Shown: positions 1-8,825 of the stretch, piece after piece
Layout: the number at the start of each line of letters is the position of its first letter
How positions within the stretch are numbered: position 1 is the first letter of the stretch
NCBI RefSeq assembly: GCF_001544795.2
Contig: NZ_FCOI02000012.1
Coordinates: 1 to 64,000 of the forward strand
Source of the DNA: Caballeronia temeraria
Lineage (GTDB): Bacteria; Pseudomonadota; Gammaproteobacteria; Burkholderiales; Burkholderiaceae
Direction of reading: 5' to 3'
Length of the DNA: 64,000 nt
Program-made: the position numbers and the translations under genes
Notes under the pieces: model-generated
What the model saw: the letters and a program-made list of their open reading frames with translations, nothing else
What the model was told of the DNA's origin: nothing
Databases searched by the model: none

Positions 1-67
1 ACTTCGCGATCTCGCCGATCCCGATGTTCCGGTATTCCGGCCTTGGTTTTTTTACGGCTTCAGCCAT
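1..67 (-). CDS. sdhC: Succinate dehydrogenase cytochrome b556 subunit, N-terminus (partial)
   Basis: Only the first 22 codons are in the window; the gene runs off the left edge. The peptide starts MAEAVKKPRPEYRNIG, the N-terminal pattern I know from Burkholderiaceae SdhC, the haem-b-binding membrane anchor of succinate dehydrogenase (complex II). A purine-rich GGAAGGGG lies 6 to 13 bases before the ATG, which supports this start. In this lineage sdhC normally heads sdhCDAB, so the rest of the operon should lie to the left. A run of seven A after codon 4 stays in frame when counted carefully. The call rests on a short peptide, so it is good but not certain. Confidence 0.75.
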   Translation of the reverse strand, partial: MAEAVKKPRPEYRNIGIGEIAK

Positions 68-237
68 GCTAGACCCCTTCCCAAACTGATTGACGATTCG
101 CGCGCCGCCGATGCACGACACATGCTCGACACGGGCGCGACCCGTCCTGCCTGACTCGCTTCTCGAGCGATCGGCGATGTATTCGGGGATAGTTCTAGCC
201 CGCGCACTGCGCGATAGCGGTATTTTGTCGCGCGATT

Positions 238-274
238 GATATACTGTCCAATATCTATCTCGTCTTTCTGATAT
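238..274. promoter_or_regulatory. Possible LysR-type operator (GATAT/ATATC repeats)
   Basis: Between the divergent sdhC and LysR starts there is GATAT (238-242), eight bases, ATATC (251-255), then another GATAT (270-274). Such interrupted dyads next to a lysR gene often serve autoregulation. No binding data; the match is short, so this is a suggestion. Confidence 0.3.
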
Positions 275-293
275 AGCTCTCACAGACTATCGC

Positions 294-1190
294 ATGGAAC
301 TGCGCCATATCCGTTACTTTCTGGCGGTTGCCGAGGAACGCAACGTGACGCGCGCCGCCGAACGGCTCGGCATCGGCCAGCCGCCGCTCAGTCAGCAGAT
401 CCACGCACTGGAGAACGAGCTCGGCGTGCGGCTTTTTCGCCGCACGGGGCATGGCGTCGTGCTGACGGAAGCCGGCGAGACGTTCGCCGTCGATGCGAAA
501 CGTCTTCTGGACGACGCGCGTCTCGCCGTCGAAAAGGCGCAGAGTGCGGGGCGCGGGGAGATCGGGCAGCTCAATATCGGCTTCACGGGATCGGCGGCTT
601 TCAATCCTGTCGTGTCGAAGCTCATACGGTCTTATCGGCAGGCTTATCCGAACGTCACGCTTACGCTTACCGAAGGCAACACCGCGCAACTGCTCGCGCA
701 TCTCGACGCCGGCCGCGTCGATGTCGCGTTCGTTCGGCTCGGCAGTCAGTCGCCCGCCGGCGTGCAGATCAATCACATCGCGATCGAGCCGATGAAAATC
801 GTGCTGCCCGCCACGCACAAGCTCGCGAGGAAGCGCAAGGTGCAACTCGCGGCGCTGGCCGACGATCCTTTCGTGATGCTTCCGCGCGAAGCGAGCCCGA
901 CGCTGCACGATGTCATCATCGGTGCGTGCCGTGAGGCCGGATTCGAGCCGATCGCCGGACAGCAGGCGCCGCAGCTTTCATCGGTCGTCAATCTGGTCGC
1001 GGCGGAATTCGGCGTGTCGCTGGTGCCGGCGTCGGTGTGTCAGATTCAGGTCGATGGCGTCGCCTACGTCGATGCACTCGGCAGCGCCATCAGCATTCGT
1101 CTCGCGCTGGCATCGCGCATCGATGCGACCGCCGCGAAGAACGCCAACTTTCTCGACATCGCCAAGCAAGTCGTTACGTCATCGACCTGA
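294..1190 (+). CDS. LysR-family transcriptional regulator
   Basis: A 298-residue LysR-type regulator of normal length. Residues 1-60 form the winged helix-turn-helix (MELRHIRYFLAVAEERNVTR, then AAERLGIGQPPLSQQI), followed by a linker helix and a two-lobed effector-binding domain from about residue 90 to 295. The opening MELRHIRYF is typical of the BenM/CatM/CatR branch that senses aromatic acids or muconates, but the effector cannot be read from sequence. It is transcribed away from sdhC across a 226-bp gap holding a possible operator. Its target may be itself or a distant operon, since neither neighbour is an obvious aromatic catabolic gene. Confidence 0.9.
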   Translation: MELRHIRYFLAVAEERNVTRAAERLGIGQPPLSQQIHALENELGVRLFRRTGHGVVLTEAGETFAVDAKRLLDDARLAVEKAQSAGRGEIGQLNIGFTGSAAFNPVVSKLIRSYRQAYPNVTLTLTEGNTAQLLAHLDAGRVDVAFVRLGSQSPAGVQINHIAIEPMKIVLPATHKLARKRKVQLAALADDPFVMLPREASPTLHDVIIGACREAGFEPIAGQQAPQLSSVVNLVAAEFGVSLVPASVCQIQVDGVAYVDALGSAISIRLALASRIDATAAKNANFLDIAKQVVTSST

Positions 1191-1306
1191 CATTGTCATC
1201 AGAACAAGCGCGCATTGCATTCGACGAATTTTCGTCCAACACTTCATTTCGCAAGAAGAGCGTCGAGAAGGCCGAATCCCGTCGGATCAGATGGAGGAGC
1301 CAGGTC

Positions 1307-2056
1307 ATGCGCGAAGAAATGAAGCATCCGCTGCAATGCACGCCCGCGTGCCGCCGGGGTTTTCTCAAGTCAGTTGCATGTGCGACTATCGCCGGTCTCG
1401 CCGCGCCGCCGCTCTTCATGACATCCGCACATGCCGACGCATTGACGCATGCGCAGCGCGACGCCATGTCGCCCGAACAGATCATCGAAGCGATGAAGCG
1501 CGGCAACGAACGCTTCCGCCGAGGCGAACGCAAAGCGCGCAATTATCTGGCGGAACAGAAAGCGAGTGCGAAGGGACAATATCCCGCGGCCGTGCTGCTC
1601 AGTTGCATCGACTCGCGCGCGCCTGCCGAAGTGATCATGGATCTCGGCATCGGCGATATCTTCAATTGCCGCGTCGCGGGCAATATCGAGAATGCCGACA
1701 TCCTCGGCAGCATGGAATTCGCCACCAAGGTGATGGGCGCGAAGGTCGTGCTCGTGATGGGGCACACGTCGTGCGGTGCGATCAAAGGCGCGATTTCCAA
1801 TGTCGAACTCGGCAATCTCACGGGACTGCTCGCGCGCATCAAACCGGCTGTCGATGCCACGCAATACGACGGCGAACGCACCGCCACCAACTATCCGTTC
1901 GTCGATAAAGTCGCGCGCAAGAACGTCGAACTGACGCTCGCGAATATCCGCCGCGACAGCGCCGTGCTCAAGGAACTGGAAAGCCAGCACGCGATCAAGA
2001 TTGCCGGCGCGATGTACGACATCAGCACGGGCGCCGTGGAATTCTTCATTTCCTGA
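1307..2056 (+). CDS. Beta-carbonic anhydrase with Tat signal peptide
   Basis: A 249-residue beta-class carbonic anhydrase, which interconverts CO2 and bicarbonate with zinc. The zinc ligands and dyad are visible as C100, D102 and R104 (SCIDSR) and H153, C156 (GHTSC). Residues 15-44 hold a twin-arginine signal, CRRGFLKS followed by a hydrophobic stretch ending AHA, so the folded enzyme is probably exported to the periplasm. The start at 1307 is chosen because GGAGG lies 9 bases upstream; the reading frame is open further upstream but without a ribosome site. It follows the LysR gene after 116 bases and ends one base before the convergent symporter gene. Confidence 0.9.
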   Translation: MREEMKHPLQCTPACRRGFLKSVACATIAGLAAPPLFMTSAHADALTHAQRDAMSPEQIIEAMKRGNERFRRGERKARNYLAEQKASAKGQYPAAVLLSCIDSRAPAEVIMDLGIGDIFNCRVAGNIENADILGSMEFATKVMGAKVVLVMGHTSCGAIKGAISNVELGNLTGLLARIKPAVDATQYDGERTATNYPFVDKVARKNVELTLANIRRDSAVLKELESQHAIKIAGAMYDISTGAVEFFIS

Positions 2057-2057
2057 C

Positions 2058-3641
2058 TTAGCTTTCGACGCGTTCGCGAACGTCTTCTGTCTTTGCGACG
2101 GCATCGCGTTTCGCCGACCAGTACGCGGTCCGCACGCCAATATCCTCCGACACGAACGGGCCGCCGCGTGCCGCCCGATAGTTCGCGAGCGCCTTGTACA
2201 CGAGCCCTTGCCCGATGAGCAGGATCGGCACGTTGAGCAGCACCATCACGATATTCATCAGATCGGACAGCGCCCACAGATTCGGCAATTCGAGCCCTGC
2301 GAGCACGGTGAGCGCGCCGAACGGCACGAACACGAGCGAGCCGACCACGCGAATGCCGGTAATGAAACCTTTGCTGCGCGAAATAAAGTTAGCCGATATT
2401 TCAGCAAACGAAATCATGCCGAGCAGCGTGGTGAACGCGAAGAGCCCGTAGCACACGCACATGACGATCTTGACGACATGCGCGACGGACACCGGCACGA
2501 GCGTTTCAACCGATGCGAGATAGACCGTGATCTTCGATGCCCTCACCGATTCCCACGCCTGCCCGTCCACCGTGCCGGTCCACACGTGCGCCATCACGAC
2601 GATGAAGCCGGTCATCGTGCAGATGACCATCGTGTCGAAGAACACGCCGAGGCTTTGCACGAAGCCTTGTTCGCAGGGGTGATCGTTGTCGGCGATCGCG
2701 GCGGCCATCGTGATGGTGCCCTGCCCCGCTTCGTTCGACATCAGCCCGCGCTTGACGCCCTGCGCGAGCGCGGTGCCGATTGCGCCGCCGAACAACGCAT
2801 GCGGCGCCAATGCACCGACGATCACTTCATGAAAGAAGTACGGAATCAGCGGCAGATTGATGACGATGATAACGAGCGACATCACACAGAAGAGCGTCGC
2901 CTTGATCGGCACGAGCACATCGGTATAAGCGGTCACGCGGCGAATGCCGCCCATGATGATGAACGAGCACGCCGTGACGAGCACGGCCGCGATGACGTAA
3001 TACACCGTCGACTGACGTGCGAGATGCGTGCCGGTGACCGTATCGGCAATCGTGCCGATTGCGGTGAACACGTTGAATGTTTGCGGCGGCACATTGAAAA
3101 GCGCATAGACGATGAACACGAGCGACAGAAACGTGCCGACGATGCGCCTGTCGCCGAGAACGCGCCGCCCATAGAACGGCAGACCGCCGACGAATTCGTC
3201 GTGCTTCTTCTCCTTGAAGAGCTGCGCGAGCGTCGATTCCATGAACGCGGTCGCCATGCCGAAGAACGCGGCGACCCACATCCAGAACAACGCGCCCGGC
3301 CCGCCGACGGAAATCGCGCCCGTAATGCCGACGATGTTGCCTGGCCCTGCACGCATCGCCAGTCCCAGCATGAACGATGCGAGCGCGCTGACGCCGGTTT
3401 TCGACGACTGCCTGCGCAGCATCATGCGCACGATCCTGCCGACGTTCATCGTCTGAATGAAACGCGTGCGAATGGTGAAATGAATACCGACGCCGACGAG
3501 CAAGAGAATCGCAAACGAAAACTTCCCGAGCACCGGGATTTGCGAATAAGCCTTGAAATTAGTGGGGAAATCCCACAAGAAATCCGAGACGGGCGCAATG
3601 CAGGCAAACAATGCATTCACGGACTGGAAGAGACTTTCCAC
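2058..3641 (-). CDS. Alanine/glycine:cation symporter (AGCS family)
   Basis: A 527-residue polytopic inner-membrane protein of the AGCS family, which imports alanine, glycine or related small amino acids with Na+ or H+. The family hallmark is seen as GPGNIVGITGAI near residue 107, and about ten hydrophobic segments span the protein. An N-terminal extension of about 50 residues precedes the first conserved segments. The start codon is GTG at 3641, supported by AAGGAA 10 bases upstream; no ATG gives a better fit. It is divergent from the DUF2165 gene across 248 bp that should hold both promoters, and convergent with the carbonic anhydrase gene with one base between them. Confidence 0.88.
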   Translation of the reverse strand: MESLFQSVNALFACIAPVSDFLWDFPTNFKAYSQIPVLGKFSFAILLLVGVGIHFTIRTRFIQTMNVGRIVRMMLRRQSSKTGVSALASFMLGLAMRAGPGNIVGITGAISVGGPGALFWMWVAAFFGMATAFMESTLAQLFKEKKHDEFVGGLPFYGRRVLGDRRIVGTFLSLVFIVYALFNVPPQTFNVFTAIGTIADTVTGTHLARQSTVYYVIAAVLVTACSFIIMGGIRRVTAYTDVLVPIKATLFCVMSLVIIVINLPLIPYFFHEVIVGALAPHALFGGAIGTALAQGVKRGLMSNEAGQGTITMAAAIADNDHPCEQGFVQSLGVFFDTMVICTMTGFIVVMAHVWTGTVDGQAWESVRASKITVYLASVETLVPVSVAHVVKIVMCVCYGLFAFTTLLGMISFAEISANFISRSKGFITGIRVVGSLVFVPFGALTVLAGLELPNLWALSDLMNIVMVLLNVPILLIGQGLVYKALANYRAARGGPFVSEDIGVRTAYWSAKRDAVAKTEDVRERVES

Positions 3642-3889
3642 GCGGGGCGTTCCTTTCTTGCTTCAGCCTGCCACGAACAGGCCTTCCAAATGTTAATTAA
3701 CCAACGTCATTCGACGCTGGCGGGCGTGCATTCATGGACACGCAAACGTATGCGAGGCAGGGATTATACGGTTCGCTCTCCGTTGTCCGGCCGACGCGGC
3801 AAAACATGACCGTTAGTTGCTACGAAACGTCATGCTTGCCCGATCCTTTTATTGGAGAATCACGTGCACAACGCGTCCGGAGAACGAAG

Positions 3890-4393
3890 ATGATCGAACG
3901 ACTCGCGAAGATTCTCGTCGTGGCTTCGATGGCCCTGCTGGCCTCGCTCGTCAGCTTCGGCAACCTGACGGACTACGGCACGAATCTGCAATTCGTCGAG
4001 CACGTCCTGCGCATGGACACGACGTTTCCCGGCAACGCCAATATGTATCGCGCGATCACGTCGCCGCTGCTGCAGCATCTCGGCTATGACGTGATCATCT
4101 TTCTCGAGACGCTGACCGCCTTGCTGTGCTGGATCGGCGTTATCGCGATGGGGCGCGCGCTGCGGCAAGACAACGCCGCGTTCGCGCGAGCGAAGCGCTC
4201 AGCGATCGCGGGTCTCACGCTCGGCTATCTCACCTGGCAGGTCTGCTTCATGACGATCGGCGGCGAATGGTTCGACATGTGGCAGTCGCAGCAATGGAAC
4301 GGAATCGACAGTGCGTTCCGCTTCTTCATCACGTTTTTGGTGATTCTGGTTTTCGTGACGCGCGCGGAATCGCTTCATCCGTCGACCGCATGA
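3890..4393 (+). CDS. DUF2165-family small membrane protein
   Basis: A 167-residue protein with four hydrophobic segments (about residues 5-25, 60-85, 105-125 and 135-155), matching the predicted DUF2165 integral membrane family, whose function is unknown. The conserved pattern FGNLTDYGTN after the first segment and the Trp-rich loop MTIGGEWFDMWQSQQW near residue 122 fit that family. The start is placed at 3890 because GGAG lies eight bases upstream, rather than at an upstream ATG in the same frame. It ends seven bases before the convergent dioxygenase gene. No regulatory or functional partner is evident. Confidence 0.75.
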   Translation: MIERLAKILVVASMALLASLVSFGNLTDYGTNLQFVEHVLRMDTTFPGNANMYRAITSPLLQHLGYDVIIFLETLTALLCWIGVIAMGRALRQDNAAFARAKRSAIAGLTLGYLTWQVCFMTIGGEWFDMWQSQQWNGIDSAFRFFITFLVILVFVTRAESLHPSTA

Positions 4394-4400
4394 ACGCCGA

Positions 4401-5348
4401 TCAATTCAACGCCACCGCAGCCGCCGCGCCGACGGGCGTTCCTTCGATCGACACTGACTTTTGTCCGTCGGGTCCGACCGGCACATCCCCGACGAGCGTC
4501 GTGCGATACAACTGGCGATCGAAGTCGAGATCGAAGATATCCGTCGGTGCGAGATGCGCAGTCGAACGGTTGTCCCAGAACGCGATGCTGCCGGGCTCCC
4601 ACTTGAATCTCACCGAGAATTCAGGCCGCGTCACATGCTCCCAGAGCAGTTCGAGCAACACCTGACTTTCACGCGGCGCCAGTCCCGCGATGTGCTTGAG
4701 AAAGCCCGGGCTCACATACAGCGCGCGCTCGCCAGTCTCCGGATGCACGCGCACGAGCGGATGCTCGCTCACGAGCGTGTGATCCGTCACGGCCTTCGTG
4801 AATGCATCGGTGCCGCTTGCGCCTTGTGGCGGCGCGAAGCGATGCACACCGCGCAGACCATCGACGAAAGTGCGCAACGGCGCGGAGAGCTTCTCGTAGG
4901 CGATCACGAGATTGGTCCATTGCGTATCGCCGCCGTATGGCGGAATGGTCACGCCGCGCAGAATCGATGCAAACGGCGGATTAACCGCGGCCGTCACATC
5001 CGTGTGCCAGCCGGTCCACGGACGCAGCACTGACTGTCCTGCGAAGCGCGTGGCCTTGCGAAACTTCGAGATCGAGTAGATCTCCGGATGCCCGTCGACG
5101 TGCCCGAACACCGGATGCCCTACCGTGAGCTCGCCGAACTGCGCCGAAAATGCGATGTGCTGCTCGTGACTCAGGAATTGCTCACGGAAGAAGATCACGC
5201 GCCATTTGAGCAGCGCGGCACGAATCGCACTGACTTGCGCGGAAGACAAAGGACGCGTGAGATCGACGCCGCCAATCTCCGCGCCGATATGCGCCGACAA
5301 CGGGTTGATCGCCAATTCCGCTTCGTTCTCGATAGCAACGGCATTCAT
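4401..5348 (-). CDS. TauD/TfdA-family Fe(II)/2-oxoglutarate dioxygenase
   Basis: A 315-residue member of the TauD/TfdA family, which couples 2-oxoglutarate decarboxylation to hydroxylation of substrates such as taurine, alkyl sulfates or phenoxyacetates. The iron triad is visible: H115 and D117 in GWHTDV and H265 in RSTAHLAPTD, with Arg277 or Arg282 available for the 2-oxoglutarate carboxylate. The start at 5348 has AAGGA nine bases upstream; the open frame before it lacks a site. It lies downstream of a TonB-dependent receptor on the same strand, 214 bp away, so the two may be co-expressed. The substrate is not predictable; sulfonate or sulfate-ester use is only one option. Confidence 0.88.
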   Translation of the reverse strand: MNAVAIENEAELAINPLSAHIGAEIGGVDLTRPLSSAQVSAIRAALLKWRVIFFREQFLSHEQHIAFSAQFGELTVGHPVFGHVDGHPEIYSISKFRKATRFAGQSVLRPWTGWHTDVTAAVNPPFASILRGVTIPPYGGDTQWTNLVIAYEKLSAPLRTFVDGLRGVHRFAPPQGASGTDAFTKAVTDHTLVSEHPLVRVHPETGERALYVSPGFLKHIAGLAPRESQVLLELLWEHVTRPEFSVRFKWEPGSIAFWDNRSTAHLAPTDIFDLDFDRQLYRTTLVGDVPVGPDGQKSVSIEGTPVGAAAAVALN

Positions 5349-5407
5349 TTCGCATTCCTTCTTATATGGAATAGATAGACAGCGCTTTCGAGTGCGGGGA
5401 TATCGTG

Positions 5408-5508
5408 GAAGCGCGGCGAGCAACCAATGTACTCGCCGCTTCCTCACACGCGAACGAAGAAATCCCGATACGGATAGCTTCGTTCGCGATAAGCGCCGGG
5501 GAGGCGCT
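5408..5508. repeat. Three consecutive stem-loops between receptor and dioxygenase genes
   Basis: The 214-base gap holds three inverted repeats: 5408-5420 with 5432-5442 (one small bulge), 5449-5459 with 5478-5488 (perfect 11-base arms, CGCGAACGAAG) and 5492-5497 with 5503-5508 (AGCGCC/GGCGCT). None is followed by a T-run, so they are not classic intrinsic terminators. They could stabilise or end the receptor mRNA, or reduce read-through into the dioxygenase gene. Confidence 0.5.
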
Positions 5509-5562
5509 CACGACGATTCGATGCACCGCGCGAGAATCAAGCCGCAGTGCGATGAAACGTGC

Positions 5563-7770
5563 TTACCAGTGATAGTTCATGCCGGCGAACACCTGACGTC
5601 CGTAACCGAACGCACACCAGCTGCCGTAGTAGCACGACGCGACATATTCCTTGTTGAAGAGGTTCTGCGCGTTCACGTAAAGATCGACGCCCTTGAACTG
5701 CGGCATGGCGCGGCCGAGGTCATAGTTGAGCGTGGCATCGACGAGGAAAAAGCTCGACACCTTGAAGCTGTTGTCGCTGCTATACGTCGTACCGGTGTAG
5801 CGCCCGCCCGCGCCCATCGAGAGACCGGCGAGCGGTCCGCGATTGACCGTGTAATACGCCCACAACGAAGCCTGATTCTGCGGAATCGCGGGCAGGAACT
5901 TGCCTTCGAGACCGCTGTTGTCCTTGGTGTACTTCGTGTTGAGATACGTATAGCTCGCCGTGACGTTCAACGAATCCGTGAGGCTCGCCTTCGCTTCGAG
6001 TTCGACGCCGAGCGAACGCGCTTCGCCGACCGCCGACTGGAAGTTCGGGTTGGCCGCGTTGACCGTCAGAAGGTTCTTGCGCGTCAGATCGAACAGCGCG
6101 GCGGAGAAGAACGCGTTGTAGCCCTTCGGCTGGAACTTCACGCCGACTTCATACTGACGCCCCTTCTCGGGCGAAAACTGATTGCCGTTGATGTCCGTGC
6201 CCGCTTGCGGCGTGAACGATTCGGTGTAGCTGACATACGGCGCGATGCCGTTGTCGAACACATACGTGAGGCCCGCGCGGCCCGTGAACGCGCGATCGAA
6301 CTGATGCGACACGATGCCGTACGTCGTGTTGTTCGAATCGCTGCTTGCCCAGTCCTCGCGTCCGCCGAGCGTGAGGATCACGTTGCCCCAGCGCGCCTGA
6401 TCCTGCGCGTACACGCCGTATTGCGTGCCGCTCAGAATCTGGTGATAGCGGTCCGGCGGCGTAATCGCCTGGTTGTAGTTCGGCGCGAACATGTCGAGCG
6501 ACGGCGCGGTGCCGAAGCCCGCATCGAAGTTGCTCGCGTAATGCTGGTAGTCGAAGCCGAACAGCACCGTGTGATCGATCGGCCCCGTCGAGATATTGCC
6601 TTCGATCTGGTTGTCGAGCTGGACGGTGTTCAGGTTGTCCTTCGACGCCGCCGTGCCGCGATCCAGCGTGCGCAAATCGTCTTCGAGCTGGCTAGCATAG
6701 ACGCTCTTGTAGTCCTGCGCGAGATGCAGCAGACGGCCGTTCGAGCGGAAGGTCCACGCGTTGTTGAGCTTGCGATCGAACTTGTAGCCGATCGCTTCCT
6801 GCACGCGATTGAAGCTCTCGAAGTTGTGATCGCCGTCGTAGAAATCACTCGGCAGCTTGCCGTTCGGGTTGTAGAGCACCGTGCCCTGCGGCGGCACGCT
6901 GCCATACGACGTGCTGTCGGGATCGTGCTGATACAGCCCGTACAGCGTGAGCGATGTCTTGTTGTCCGGCCGCCACGTGAACGACGGCGCAATCGCGATG
7001 CGCTTGTTGTACGTCGATTGCACCTGCCCGTCTTCCGAGCGCGCGATACCGGTGATGCGGAACAGATAGCGATCATCGCCCGCTATCGGTCCGGAGAAAT
7101 CGAATTTGGCCGACTTGTGCGCGTAGTTGCCGAACTCGATGCCCACTTCGTGCAGCGGCACGACCGTCGGCATCTTGCTTTCCTGATCGAGCAGGCCGCC
7201 CGCCGCCGCCTGACCGTAGAGCACGGAGACCGGCCCCTTGAGCACTTCGACGCGCTCCATCAGATACGGGTCGATCTGCGGCACCGCGTACCAGCCGTTG
7301 TCGAGCAGCTTGAGGCCGTTCCAGTATTTGTCGGCGTCGAAGCCGCGCACTTTGAGCATGTCGTAGCGCGTCGCGATCCCGCCGCGCGTTTCGGGCGTCA
7401 CACCCGACACATAGCGCACGGCCGCGTTGAGCGTCTGCGCATGCTGCTGATCCATCTGCTCGCGCGTGACGACGGAGACCGACTGCGGCGTCTCGAGCAG
7501 CGACGTGCCGGTCTTGAGCGCGGTCGATTCCTTCGCGACGTAGCCTTTCGTCGGACCATACGGTTCGTCGACGTTCTGCGCCGTGACTTTCACGGCGGGC
7601 AGCGTGCTTTCGGCCGGCGCGTTCGACGCTGACGCCGACGGCGCCGATGCGCCCGACGGCGCGTCCGCCGATTGCGCGTAGGCAAGCGGCGCCACCGCGA
7701 ACAGCAGCAAGGCAGCCAGTTTCAAGGGCCGCATCGCGACCGGGCTCGTCATACCTGATTTCATGCTCAT
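5563..7770 (-). CDS. TonB-dependent siderophore receptor
   Basis: A 735-residue outer-membrane receptor. After a signal peptide ending near LAYAQS there is a low-complexity Ser/Ala stretch, then the plug domain (about residues 60-200, with LLETPQSVSVVTREQMDQQH and the conserved RGFDADKYWNGLKLLDNGWY region) and a 22-strand barrel ending in the aromatic residue W. Plug and barrel motifs such as YGQAAAGGLLDQESKMP and VKGPVSVLYGQ match the ferrichrome/ferrioxamine-type receptor family, so an Fe(III)-siderophore ligand is likely. The start at 7770 has AAGAGAA upstream; an in-frame ATG at 7764 is an alternative. No siderophore synthesis genes are nearby, so a xenosiderophore is possible. Upstream bases resemble a Fur site only weakly. 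Confidence 0.93.
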   Translation of the reverse strand: MSMKSGMTSPVAMRPLKLAALLLFAVAPLAYAQSADAPSGASAPSASASNAPAESTLPAVKVTAQNVDEPYGPTKGYVAKESTALKTGTSLLETPQSVSVVTREQMDQQHAQTLNAAVRYVSGVTPETRGGIATRYDMLKVRGFDADKYWNGLKLLDNGWYAVPQIDPYLMERVEVLKGPVSVLYGQAAAGGLLDQESKMPTVVPLHEVGIEFGNYAHKSAKFDFSGPIAGDDRYLFRITGIARSEDGQVQSTYNKRIAIAPSFTWRPDNKTSLTLYGLYQHDPDSTSYGSVPPQGTVLYNPNGKLPSDFYDGDHNFESFNRVQEAIGYKFDRKLNNAWTFRSNGRLLHLAQDYKSVYASQLEDDLRTLDRGTAASKDNLNTVQLDNQIEGNISTGPIDHTVLFGFDYQHYASNFDAGFGTAPSLDMFAPNYNQAITPPDRYHQILSGTQYGVYAQDQARWGNVILTLGGREDWASSDSNNTTYGIVSHQFDRAFTGRAGLTYVFDNGIAPYVSYTESFTPQAGTDINGNQFSPEKGRQYEVGVKFQPKGYNAFFSAALFDLTRKNLLTVNAANPNFQSAVGEARSLGVELEAKASLTDSLNVTASYTYLNTKYTKDNSGLEGKFLPAIPQNQASLWAYYTVNRGPLAGLSMGAGGRYTGTTYSSDNSFKVSSFFLVDATLNYDLGRAMPQFKGVDLYVNAQNLFNKEYVASCYYGSWCAFGYGRQVFAGMNYHW

Positions 7771-7994
7771 TTCTCTTGAATATTGCTGCGTGCGTGAATG
7801 CGACTCGTTATTATTTGCGTGCGCATTTTGACGGGACGTTTTGTATTTGTAAAGGAGTGATTCGAGACTTTTGCACAGGAAACGACGTCGATCCGCTGAA
7901 TAATGCGGACAGGCCGGCGAGTCCTTTCGCGGACGCACTACCATGAAAGAGGCCGCCCGCCCGGGAACCGGCCGAACATGGCGAGGTCGCGCCC

Positions 7995-8825
7995 ATGAAT
8001 CCTTCCCCCACTTCGGCCGGCGGCTACGTGCTCGGCCATTCCGATCCGGAAGTGCAGCGTCTGGAAAATCAGGCGCGTTTCGTCGCCGATCTGACGGAAG
8101 ACATCCTGCGTCGCGCGGGTCTTGCGCCCGGCATGCGCGTGCTCGATCTGGGCTGCGGCGCAGGCGATGTCTCGTTTCTGGCCGCATCGCTCGTGGGGCC
8201 GAACGGATCGGTGCTCGGTATCGATCAGGCGCCGGGCATCATCGAGAAAGCGCGCGAGCGGGCGCGGCACGCGGGCCTCGACAACGTGCGGTTTCAGGTC
8301 GCGAGCGTCGCGGATTTCGATCTCGCCGAATCCGTCGACGCGATCGTCGGCCGGCTCATCCTGCTGCATCTGCCCGATCCCGCCGCGACCTTGCGCCGCC
8401 TCGCCGCACAAGCGGGCGCGGACACGCTCTTCGTTTTTCACGAGATGGACATGAGCACGGCGCGCTCGATGCCCGAATCGCCGCTATGCACGCAAGGTCT
8501 GCACTTGATCCTGGAAACGTTCGCGCGCGCCGGTGTCGAGACCGACATGGGATCGAAGCTGTATTCGACGTTTCGCCGCGCAGGCCTGCCCGGCCCGCGC
8601 ATGCTGCTTTCCGCGCGGTTCGAAGGCGGTCCCGATTCGTTCGCGTATCAGTATCTGGCCGAGGTATTGCGCACGCTGCTGCCGCTCGCGGAACGCTTTG
8701 GCATCGTGAAGGCGGATGCGGTCGGTATCGATACTTTCGCCGAGCGTCTGCGCGCTGAGATCGTCGCGCTCGATGGCGTCATGCAGCCGCCCGCTTTCAT
8801 CGGCGCATGGGCGCGTGTGATTTAG
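7995..8825 (+). CDS. Class I SAM-dependent methyltransferase
   Basis: A 276-residue protein with the Rossmann methyltransferase fold. Motif I is VLDLGCGAGDVSFLA at about residue 49, followed by an acidic residue after strand 2 (LGIDQAPG), and a later strand LFVFHEMDM. The N-terminal phrase GYVLGHSDPEVQRLENQA is typical of a ubiE-like group of unknown substrate. It is divergent from the siderophore receptor, and its stop codon overlaps the last codon of the convergent DUF1801 gene by four bases. The substrate is unknown; small-molecule methylation is more likely than protein or nucleic acid methylation, by family. Confidence 0.85.
   Translation: MNPSPTSAGGYVLGHSDPEVQRLENQARFVADLTEDILRRAGLAPGMRVLDLGCGAGDVSFLAASLVGPNGSVLGIDQAPGIIEKARERARHAGLDNVRFQVASVADFDLAESVDAIVGRLILLHLPDPAATLRRLAAQAGADTLFVFHEMDMSTARSMPESPLCTQGLHLILETFARAGVETDMGSKLYSTFRRAGLPGPRMLLSARFEGGPDSFAYQYLAEVLRTLLPLAERFGIVKADAVGIDTFAERLRAEIVALDGVMQPPAFIGAWARVI

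Noticed and set aside
1-67. Apparent frameshift in sdhC at the A-run
   Set aside because: Counting seven A restores the expected MAEAVKKPRPEYRN, so the gene is in frame.
2001-3809. 602-codon rightward frame opposite the AGCS symporter
   Set aside because: Composition is His/Arg/Asp-rich and no domain; the leftward symporter is unambiguous.
5206-7632. 808-codon rightward frame opposite the siderophore receptor
   Set aside because: Arg/Val-rich shadow of the receptor on the other strand; the receptor has clear domains and this has none.
7800-7830. Possible Fur box before the siderophore receptor
   Set aside because: Only about half of the 19 consensus positions match by eye; too weak to list as a site.
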